From Gammaproteobacteria bacterium (GTDB lineage: Bacteria; Pseudomonadota; Gammaproteobacteria; Steroidobacterales; Woeseiaceae): 64,000 nt of DNA. The stretch is taken from positions 35,330-99,329 of the forward strand of contig JAADHU010000010.1 of NCBI GenBank assembly GCA_013151645.1, in the 5' to 3' direction. Under the pieces are notes generated by a model. That model made no database searches, was not told the DNA's origin, and saw only the letters and a program-made list of their open reading frames with translations. The translations under genes were made by a program, and so were the position numbers. Positions 57,675 to 64,000 of the stretch are shown here, one piece after another (the first letter of the stretch is position 1; every line of letters begins with the position of its first letter).

Positions 57675-57708
57675 CAGGCTGCCGAGAATGCCTATTTTCG
57701 GCAGCCTG
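57675..57708. terminator. inverted repeat between convergent mscS and CDF genes
   Basis: CAGGCTGCCGA pairs perfectly with TCGGCAGCCTG over a 12-base loop, 10 bp after the mscS stop and 20 bp before the convergent CDF stop. No T-run follows in either direction, so termination strength is uncertain. Confidence 0.5.
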
Positions 57709-57727
57709 ACTAAGGCGAGCCTCAATG

Positions 57728-58642
57728 TCAGTCCTCAATGTCCGGTTCGATAAAACTCCATTTTAGACCCGGCACCTGCTCCTTGAGCCGTTTCTCCAGT
57801 TTGTTAATCGCGTCGACGGCGACTTCTATGCTGATGCCCGGCCTCAGTTTAATCTTCGCCGCCAGCATGGTGTCGGGGCCCAATTGAATGGTGATGGTAT
57901 TGAACACGTATTCAACGTCCGGGTCTGCATCAATAATCGTATTGATTGCCTGTTGAATCATCGGATCGGCCGCCCGGCCCACCAACAAAGAACGTACGCG
58001 CAGCGAAAGAAAAACGGAAATAACGAGTAACACGACACCGATACAAATGGAGCCCAGGGCATCGTAGACCGGATTCCCGGTAACGGCCGCGAGGCTCAGG
58101 AATCCGGAGGCCAGTAACAAGCCCAGCAATGCCGCCAGATCCTCTCCAAGCACCACCACCAATGCCGAGTTGTTTGTGTAACGTAACCATTCCCGGAACG
58201 GGCGCTCGCCCCGAATCTCGCGGATCTCCCGCAAGCAGCCGAGCAACGATAACCCTTCCAGAATAACGGCGAATCCGAGGACGGCCAGCGCGATCCAGAT
58301 TTGTGACAAGGGTTGCGGCTGCTGCAGCTTGTGCAGGCCTTCATACAACGAAAACAGACCGCCGAAACTGAATAACAGCATGGCGACGATAAAGCTCCAG
58401 AAGTAACTCAGTTTTCCGTATCCCAGCGGGTGCTTCTTGTCCGCGGGTCGAACAGATTGCTTCAAGCCCACATACAACAGCACCTGGTTGCCCGCATCCG
58501 CATAGGAATGAATGGCTTCGGCCAGCATGCTGCCGGACCCGGTCAGCCAGGCAGCCCACGTCTTTGCCAGCGCGATACCGGAGTTCGCCAGGAAGGCATA
58601 TAGAATGGCTTTAGAGGTCGAATCGTGAGAAGCGCAAGACAT
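57728..58642 (-). CDS. cation diffusion facilitator (CDF) family transporter
   Basis: 304 residues. Six membrane helices. The metal site in helix II reads HSYADAGNQVLLY (HxxxD) and in helix V GEDLAALLGL (also an acidic site). A C-terminal cytosolic domain follows (DPMIQQAINTIIDADPDVEYVFNTITIQLGP). It probably exports Zn2+, Fe2+ or Mn2+ in exchange for protons; metal specificity is not resolved. Single gene, convergent with mscS. Confidence 0.9.
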   Translation of the reverse strand: MSCASHDSTSKAILYAFLANSGIALAKTWAAWLTGSGSMLAEAIHSYADAGNQVLLYVGLKQSVRPADKKHPLGYGKLSYFWSFIVAMLLFSFGGLFSLYEGLHKLQQPQPLSQIWIALAVLGFAVILEGLSLLGCLREIREIRGERPFREWLRYTNNSALVVVLGEDLAALLGLLLASGFLSLAAVTGNPVYDALGSICIGVVLLVISVFLSLRVRSLLVGRAADPMIQQAINTIIDADPDVEYVFNTITIQLGPDTMLAAKIKLRPGISIEVAVDAINKLEKRLKEQVPGLKWSFIEPDIED

Positions 58643-58774
58643 AGTCGATTTCGTTTCGGTCTGTCAACGCGGACGCCGCGTTATCGTTATTTATTATATA
58701 CCCTGCGATTCAGTCGACGGATACGATTTGCGAACCGTACAATGTCTGTAAGCCATTAGTATTCAGGAGGATAT

Positions 58775-59137
58775 ATGCCAGCAAAGACCGCTCTACCGAT
58801 TGCCAGCCTTATTGCCAGTCTCGCGCTGGGTGCCTGCGCCGCACACCCGGACCCCATCATCGACATGCAGGGCGTCAACGAAGCCAAATTGGCGACTGAC
58901 TGGTCCCAATGCGAGCAATACAGCGAGGAAATACGCATCGGCACCGGAGCTGCCAAGGGCGCTGCGAGCGGCGCGGTCATCGGTGCCGCTGCCGGAGCCA
59001 TTGGCGGGGATGCCGGCGGTGGCGCCGGGTACGGAGCAATCTACGGGGCAACCCGTTCGGGACTGAATGCCGACAGAGACAAGCAAAGCGTGTTCAAGCG
59101 TTGCTTGCGTGGCCGCGGGTATCGAGTCCTCAACTAG
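58775..59137 (+). CDS. glycine-zipper lipoprotein
   Basis: 120 residues. Lipobox ALGACAA. A middle glycine zipper spans about 58-90 (GAAKGAASGAVIGAAAGAIG), the pattern of outer-membrane or envelope-spanning lipoproteins such as the SlyB/glycine-zipper group. It ends KRCLRGRGYRVLN. A ribosome binding site, AGGAGG, sits eight bases upstream. Function unknown; possibly envelope integrity. Confidence 0.8.
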   Translation: MPAKTALPIASLIASLALGACAAHPDPIIDMQGVNEAKLATDWSQCEQYSEEIRIGTGAAKGAASGAVIGAAAGAIGGDAGGGAGYGAIYGATRSGLNADRDKQSVFKRCLRGRGYRVLN

Positions 59138-59354
59138 TCTCGTGACGAGCAGGAATTCGCGGTGTGCGCACGCGTGCTGTGCGATAAGTCTGCGGGATTA
59201 TGACAATGCCGGTCGCCGAAATAACGTCGATGTAGCTACACGGGACCGGAGGGGAACTGTATAGTTAAAACAGGCGATCGATGGCATGCATACCAGAACT
59301 TATGCACAATCGTGTAGTCACAATGTGTAGTCAGCGTTAAGAATACCTATAACA

Positions 59355-60968
59355 ATGAATTTACGATACAGCAGAGACACTGTCGGCCGGCCCGTGCCAG
59401 CGCTTACATTCTGCTGCCTGTTGGTGACTGGCACGATTTCACTGGCACAAACTACTGCACAACCCGCGCAAGAACTCGAGCCCGTCGTTCTCAATGGGCC
59501 TGGTGAGGCCTCTGGGGACGATAGCACCGGGATTGCCGCCAATCCGGAAACTCAGGACGAAGAAGAGCTCGAATTTATTATTCTTGAAGAACAGGAGCTC
59601 GCTGAAGGATCCGTCTATGAAGACGAGTGGGGTGATATTGGCCCAAGAGTCGCTGACCGGCCGGAATCCTACGATGAAAAAGTGCAGCGATTGTTCATCG
59701 CCTACAGGGAAGCCGTATTCGCGAAAATGTTCGGTGAGGCCGATACGCTTGCCAAGCAAATTGTTGAACTGTCCATCGGCGTCAACGGGCTCGACAGTCG
59801 AAAAACGGCGACGGCACTCACCAATCTGGCGGTCGCACAGCATGGCATGGAGCAATATGAGTCTGCTATTCTCAATTACACAGCAGCAATCGATATCATC
59901 GAGCGCATCGAAGACAGACTGAATGACGGCCTGATTAATCCACTGCGCGGCCTGGGTGCCGCACAATTCGCATTGGACCGACCAGAACTGGCAAGAGAGG
60001 CCTTCGATCGGGCTATTCATATTAGTCATGTCAATGATGGTCCGCACAACCTGGATCAGATCGAATCTCTCATGTCGTTGTCAGAGATTTTTCTATCCGT
60101 CGGTGAAACCAAGGAATCCGTCAACATACAGAAACGCATCTTCTATCTGCAGGCACGCAATACCGAACCCGAGAGCCTGGATATTATTCCCGCCTTACGA
60201 ACACGCGCTGGCTGGCAACGGCGCATGCAGTTTTTTGAACAAGAGCGTTTTACCAGGCGGCGAATTATTCGCATCATCGAAGCCAAGGAGGGCAAGGAAA
60301 GCCTCGACCTTATCCAGCCCCTTACCGAACTTGCCAATTCCTATGTTGCAATGGCTTCCATCGTTCTTCCGGAACGGCTGCAGCCGCACATCGCATCCGG
60401 TGAACCGTACCTCAAGCGAGCCGTCCGTATTGCGGAAAAAAATCCGGATGCCACCTTTCTCACGCGCGTCGATGCCAAGATGAAACTGGCGGATTATTAT
60501 CTCCTCATCGATAAATCCCTGCGTGCGAACAAAGTCTATCAAGACGTTTGGGATATTTTGTCGGCAGACGAGTCTCGCCTTGATCTGCGAGCAAGCCTGC
60601 TCGAGTCTGGCTTCGTATTGCGGAGAATTTACCCCCCGACAACAACGGACAATCAGGCTATCACCGCCGCGGTTAGTGAGCGACTGGAATACCGTTCAGG
60701 TACGGTCCGGTTCAGGTACAACGTCAATACCCGCGGCCGGGCAACCCGGGTCACACTGCTCGATGCCAACCCGGAAGGCCTCGACAGTTTGTACAAGAAG
60801 ATCGGACACGAACTACGCTACATTGTTCATCGCCCGCGCTTCGTCGACCGCGAACCTGCGGAAAGCATCGATCTCATCTTCAGTCACCAGTTTTTTTATC
60901 GGGATGAGGATTTGAAGAATGTCGACGAAGACAGTGCAATGGTGACCGACAACGCCGCTGCCAATTAG
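59355..60968 (+). CDS. exported TPR-repeat protein
   Basis: 537 residues. Signal peptide ending TGTISLAQ, an acidic low-complexity segment (about 35-105), then TPR-like helical pairs from about 110 to 430 (TATALTNLAVAQHGMEQYESAILNYTAAI, LRGLGAAQFALDRPELAREAFDRAI). The final part (GTVRFRYNVNTRGRATRVTLLDANPEG and RPRFVDREPAESI) resembles a TonB-C-like fold. Probably a periplasmic scaffold. Followed by an M23 peptidase 30 bp later. Function unknown. Confidence 0.7.
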   Translation: MNLRYSRDTVGRPVPALTFCCLLVTGTISLAQTTAQPAQELEPVVLNGPGEASGDDSTGIAANPETQDEEELEFIILEEQELAEGSVYEDEWGDIGPRVADRPESYDEKVQRLFIAYREAVFAKMFGEADTLAKQIVELSIGVNGLDSRKTATALTNLAVAQHGMEQYESAILNYTAAIDIIERIEDRLNDGLINPLRGLGAAQFALDRPELAREAFDRAIHISHVNDGPHNLDQIESLMSLSEIFLSVGETKESVNIQKRIFYLQARNTEPESLDIIPALRTRAGWQRRMQFFEQERFTRRRIIRIIEAKEGKESLDLIQPLTELANSYVAMASIVLPERLQPHIASGEPYLKRAVRIAEKNPDATFLTRVDAKMKLADYYLLIDKSLRANKVYQDVWDILSADESRLDLRASLLESGFVLRRIYPPTTTDNQAITAAVSERLEYRSGTVRFRYNVNTRGRATRVTLLDANPEGLDSLYKKIGHELRYIVHRPRFVDREPAESIDLIFSHQFFYRDEDLKNVDEDSAMVTDNAAAN

Positions 60969-60998
60969 CGGGTGCCGGGAAAACTTTTCTTGTCATTG

Positions 60999-61892
60999 AT
61001 GCGCAATCAGCTTCAGTTAGCCGCCGTTGTACTCGTTCTGGCGATCACGAGCGACGTGATATTCGCCAAGGCGCATGACGAATGTGAGCAGGACTTCTTT
61101 TGCGTTCAGGAGGAAAAAACCGGCGACAACGTTTCGCTAATGGCCGAAAACCCGAGCGCGTACCCCATCACGTATACGCTGGAGGTTCACGCCCGCAATA
61201 TGACAACGGATGGTCCTCGGAAAATCACTCGCACACTGCGGGCGCACGAGTCACAGCGGATCATGACGTTGAGCAAGAAGCGCAGTGGCGGGGATGGAAG
61301 GTACCGTTATAACTATGACTGGACCGTCGGCAACCAGGACGCCGTACACAATGACCGCTACGTCTATCGCTTACCGTATGCCAGCGGCAAGAGTTACCGG
61401 GTCATTCAGGGCTTTGGCTCACGTTTCAGCCATACCGGGCTGGAGCAGTTCGCCACCGATTTTCGCATGCCGGAAGGCACGCCGGTTCACGCGGCGCGCG
61501 GTGGCATCGTCGCCCGGATTGAAGAAGGAAATTCCGTGGGTTGTTGGCGCGCTGGCTGCGGCAAACACGCGAATTTCGTCGTCATACTGCATGACGACGG
61601 AACGACCGGCGAGTATTATCATCTGCAAAAGGACGGGGCATTGGTCGACGTCGGTGAACGTGTTTTTGCCGGCCAGGAAATCGCGTTATCGGGAAACACA
61701 GGACATACGACGATTCCGCACCTGCATTTCGCCGTTTATCGTCCCGTCGAGTGGGGCAAGACGCAGTCAATTGCCGTGCGTTTTGCGACGGCCGATGGCT
61801 TGATCGAACGCACGCAACGCGGTAGCAAGTACCTGGCCACGCCCTTGCGGCAAGCGAGCGGCGACAGCGATCGTTACCGCTCGAATAACTAG
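60999..61892 (+). CDS. M23-family metallopeptidase
   Basis: 297 residues from ATG 60999; a GTG at 60972 is possible. Signal or anchor helix LQLAAVVLVLAITSDVIFA. A beta-rich N-terminal part with ten-stranded appearance is followed by an M23/LysM-type endopeptidase domain: SHTGLEQFATDFRMPEGTPVHAARGGIVA (His and Asp zinc ligands) and TTIPHLHFAVYRP (the HxH motif). Likely a peptidoglycan endopeptidase in the periplasm. It lies 12 bp before msrA. Confidence 0.87.
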   Translation: MRNQLQLAAVVLVLAITSDVIFAKAHDECEQDFFCVQEEKTGDNVSLMAENPSAYPITYTLEVHARNMTTDGPRKITRTLRAHESQRIMTLSKKRSGGDGRYRYNYDWTVGNQDAVHNDRYVYRLPYASGKSYRVIQGFGSRFSHTGLEQFATDFRMPEGTPVHAARGGIVARIEEGNSVGCWRAGCGKHANFVVILHDDGTTGEYYHLQKDGALVDVGERVFAGQEIALSGNTGHTTIPHLHFAVYRPVEWGKTQSIAVRFATADGLIERTQRGSKYLATPLRQASGDSDRYRSNN

Positions 61893-61904
61893 GCTAATCA
61901 GCGC

Positions 61905-62540
61905 ATGTCCGGCGAGACTCAATCCACCAGCATCACACCTGCGGGTCGCAGCACACCCATGGCAGTAGCCGCAAAGCATTTTATCAACGGCAACCCTTTG
62001 CAGCCTCCGTTTGCGGGACATCTCGAACACGTTGTGCTGGGCCTGGGTTGTTTCTGGGGTGCGGAGCGCATCTTCTGGCAAACAACGGGCGTGTTCACTA
62101 CTGCCGTGGGCTACGCAGGTGGTGAAACACCCAATGCGACATACCCCGAAGTCTGTGGTGGACTCACCGGTCATGCGGAAGTGGTTCTGGTGGTTTACGA
62201 TCCTGACAAATGCAGCCTGGAAACGATCCTGCAGGTTTTTTGGGAAGCCCACGACCCGACACAGGGCATGCGCCAGGGCAATGATGTCGGCACACAGTAC
62301 CGCTCGGCGATTTTTGCTACGTCAGAGGAGCAGTTGGCAACAGCGCGAGCGTCGCAGCGCACTTATCAGGAGCGTCTTACGGAGGCGGGCTACGGCACGA
62401 TCACCACCGAAATCGGACCGCTCGCTGATTTCTACTATGCCGAGGACTATCATCAGCAATACCTCGCCAAGAACACCGACGGTTATTGCGGCATCGGCGG
62501 AACCGGTGTGAGTTGCCCGCTGGGATTGCCGACGCGCTGA
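61905..62540 (+). CDS. msrA: peptide-methionine (S)-S-oxide reductase
   Basis: 211 residues. Repairs oxidised methionine (S-epimer) in proteins. Catalytic Cys49 is in [45 protein letters not shown] and the resolving cysteines in [15 protein letters not shown] are all present. Length matches the E. coli-type enzyme with N- and C-terminal extensions. The start at 61905 follows the M23 gene by 12 bp. Probably cytoplasmic. Confidence 0.95.
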   Translation: MSGETQSTSITPAGRSTPMAVAAKHFINGNPLQPPFAGHLEHVVLGLGCFWGAERIFWQTTGVFTTAVGYAGGETPNATYPEVCGGLTGHAEVVLVVYDPDKCSLETILQVFWEAHDPTQGMRQGNDVGTQYRSAIFATSEEQLATARASQRTYQERLTEAGYGTITTEIGPLADFYYAEDYHQQYLAKNTDGYCGIGGTGVSCPLGLPTR

Positions 62541-62605
62541 ATGCCGCGTAACGGCCTATTTGCGATATGATGGAAATTCGTTCCATCACCCGGCGGTAGT
62601 GATTC

Positions 62606-63208
62606 TTGAAGAAGAAAAGCGCAAGCAGAAAAGCACGCAAACCCGGACGAAAACAGGCAGAAGAAGCCGTCCGCACATTGCTCCTGTGGGCCGGCGAAGA
62701 CCCGAATCGGGAAGGCCTGGTCGACACCCCCAAACGGGTGGTAACCGCCTACCAGGACTGGTTCAGCGGCTACGGGGAAGATCCTGTCCAGTATCTGCGG
62801 CGCACTTTCGAAGAAGTCGATGGCTACGACGAAATGATCGTATTACGCGATATCGCCTTCGAATCCCATTGTGAACATCATATGGCACCCATCATCGGCA
62901 AAGCCCATATCGGTTACCTGCCGAATCACAAAGTGGTCGGCATCAGCAAACTGGCACGCGTCGTAGAAACGTTTGCACGCCGTTTTCAGGTGCAGGAAAA
63001 AATGACGGCACAAATCGCACATTGCATCCAGGACGTACTCAAACCCAAGGGTTGTGCGGTGATTGTATCGGGCGTACACCAGTGCATGACAACGCGTGGT
63101 GTCCACAAACCCGGCGTCTCCATGGTCACCAGCCAGATGCTGGGCACGTTTCGCAAGGATGCGCGCACGCGTTCTGAATTCCTGCAGATCATTGGCAACA
63201 CAACGTAA
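62606..63208 (+). CDS. folE: GTP cyclohydrolase I, type IA (TTG start)
   Basis: 200 residues. First step of tetrahydrofolate synthesis from GTP. Zinc ligands are Cys89 and His92 in [11 protein letters not shown] and Cys160 in [22 protein letters not shown] and [16 protein letters not shown] are typical. The N-terminus is very basic ([15 protein letters not shown]). TTG at 62606 is the likely start, and no upstream ATG is in frame without a stop. Complements folB, folK and the pteridine reductase at 14.8-16.4 kb. Confidence 0.94.
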   Translation: MKKKSASRKARKPGRKQAEEAVRTLLLWAGEDPNREGLVDTPKRVVTAYQDWFSGYGEDPVQYLRRTFEEVDGYDEMIVLRDIAFESHCEHHMAPIIGKAHIGYLPNHKVVGISKLARVVETFARRFQVQEKMTAQIAHCIQDVLKPKGCAVIVSGVHQCMTTRGVHKPGVSMVTSQMLGTFRKDARTRSEFLQIIGNTT

Positions 63209-63232
63209 CGACCCTGCGGCGCGAGGTTGAGC

Positions 63233-64000
63233 ATGTCCACGCAAGTATTCCGGCGCTACAGAAGTTTACTGATCCTGCCGGTACTGCTGGCAGGGTACCT
63301 CCTGCTTTGGCCCGTCGCGGTAGACCCGGTTGCCTGGAATGCCCCCAGGAGCCCGGGTCTTACCGGCCCTTTCGCGCCCAACGATATCCTGGCATCCGCA
63401 CGGATCATTGATCTTGGCGCCCACGAAGTACCGGAAGACATCGCTGGCGGCCCGGATTCGCGGATCTACGCATCGACGGCGAATGGCGACATCATTCGTT
63501 TTCAGGCGGACGGTCAGGGTATCGAAACTTTCGTCAATGTCGGCGGACACCCACTGGGCCTTGAGTTCGACCCGGCGGGAAATCTGCTGGTCGCGAATTC
63601 AATGCTCGGTCTGCAACGCGTCTCACCTGCGGGCGAAATCGAATTGTTGTTCGACAAGACGGATGACCATCCGTTTGTGTATCCCAACGATGTGGCCGTC
63701 GCGACGAACGGAAAAATATACGTCACACAATCGACCAGCAAATTCACGCCGCAGAACTCCGGCAGCCCCTACGAAGCCAGTCTGATGGACGTTTTGGAGC
63801 ATGGCGGTCACGGCGAGGTATTTGAGTATGACCCGGCAACGGGCGTCGCCAAATCCATTATGCAAGACATCAACTATGCGAACGGCATTGCGGTCAGCGA
63901 CGATCAACGATACCTGCTGGTCAATGAACTGGGACACTATCGCGTCTTGCGTTATTGGTTTCAGGGCCCCGCCGCCGGTACTCAGGAAATCGTCCTGGAG
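63233..64000 (+). CDS. strictosidine-synthase/SMP-30-like beta-propeller protein, partial
   Basis: At least 256 residues, running off the right edge. N-terminal membrane anchor (LLILPVLLAGYLLLWPVAV) followed by propeller blades: EDIAGGPDSRIYASTANGDIIRF, GGHPLGLEFDPAGNLLVANS, VYPNDVAVATNGKIYVTQSTS and MQDINYANGIAVSDDQRYLLVNE. The last motif is typical of the strictosidine synthase-like group (lactonase/esterase-like). It starts 24 bp after folE. Substrate unknown. Together with the MRJP-like gene it makes two unrelated propeller genes in about 9 kb. Confidence 0.8.
   Translation, partial: MSTQVFRRYRSLLILPVLLAGYLLLWPVAVDPVAWNAPRSPGLTGPFAPNDILASARIIDLGAHEVPEDIAGGPDSRIYASTANGDIIRFQADGQGIETFVNVGGHPLGLEFDPAGNLLVANSMLGLQRVSPAGEIELLFDKTDDHPFVYPNDVAVATNGKIYVTQSTSKFTPQNSGSPYEASLMDVLEHGGHGEVFEYDPATGVAKSIMQDINYANGIAVSDDQRYLLVNELGHYRVLRYWFQGPAAGTQEIVLE

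Overview
The window comes from the chromosome of a Gram-negative gammaproteobacterium with roughly 55% GC by eye. Evidence for this is the LPS-core genes hldE and waaA, several lipoprotein and outer-membrane barrel genes, and the order rpoD-dnaG-yqeY-rpsU next to tsaD-folB-folK, which is the arrangement known from Pseudomonas (plsY is absent here). A split B12-dependent ribonucleotide reductase and an HzsA-like/DUF3570/DUF4266 outer-membrane cluster would suit an environmental, possibly marine sediment lineage such as Woeseiales. That lineage call is inference.

Layout. 1-5.3 kb (minus strand): waaA (partial), hldE and the class II ribonucleotide reductase pair nrdJb/nrdJa, with a NrdR-box palindrome upstream. 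5.3-6.1 kb: long non-coding stretch with a sigma-E-like promoter. 6.1-16.4 kb: envelope and housekeeping genes (Do-type protease, lytic transglycosylase, aminopeptidase, cca, a midA-uppP-barrel operon, pteridine reductase, folK, folB). 16.4-22.5 kb: tsaD, then rpsU-yqeY-dnaG-rpoD and a CAU tRNA that looks like tRNA-Ile2. 22.5-24 kb: a small accessory spot holding the remnant of an integron cassette array (a ParE/RelE toxin fragment, a 122-bp attC-like site and an NTF2-like cassette gene) and an XRE regulator. 24-32.5 kb: GH3 glycosidase, SWIM-finger/YaiI/RidA operon, a Tat-exported TldD-like lipoprotein, rhomboid, LemA plus DUF2207, MOSC.

32.5-44.5 kb is the least familiar part. Two divergent clusters of exported redox and outer-membrane proteins flank an intergenic region of about 1 kb. 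On the minus strand is an HzsA-related di-haem lipoprotein, followed by an SH3-barrel protein, a lipoprotein barrel, a DUF4266 mini-lipoprotein and a DUF3570 barrel. On the plus strand is a mono-haem DUF1588-like protein, a di-haem LamG lipoprotein and a Tat-exported DUF1501-like protein, ending at a clear terminator. This is the best candidate for an undescribed system. It is followed by an unusual zinc-ribbon/methyltransferase/PqqD-like fusion.

45.9-64 kb: alpha/beta hydrolase, SDR, haloalkane dehalogenase, 7Fe ferredoxin, fatty-acid oxidation bifunctional enzyme, MBL and NUDIX hydrolases, a second rhomboid, a yellow/MRJP-like protein, EamA and MscS membrane proteins, a CDF metal exporter, a TPR protein, M23 peptidase, msrA, folE and a partial strictosidine-synthase-like gene running off the end.

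Dispersed palindromes also occur: a REP-like hairpin downstream of rpoD and a related one near 27.4 kb, and a 94-bp palindromic element after the fadB-like gene whose flanks resemble a shorter 'empty' sequence after slt. No CRISPR array, rRNA, integrase or complete IS element was seen.
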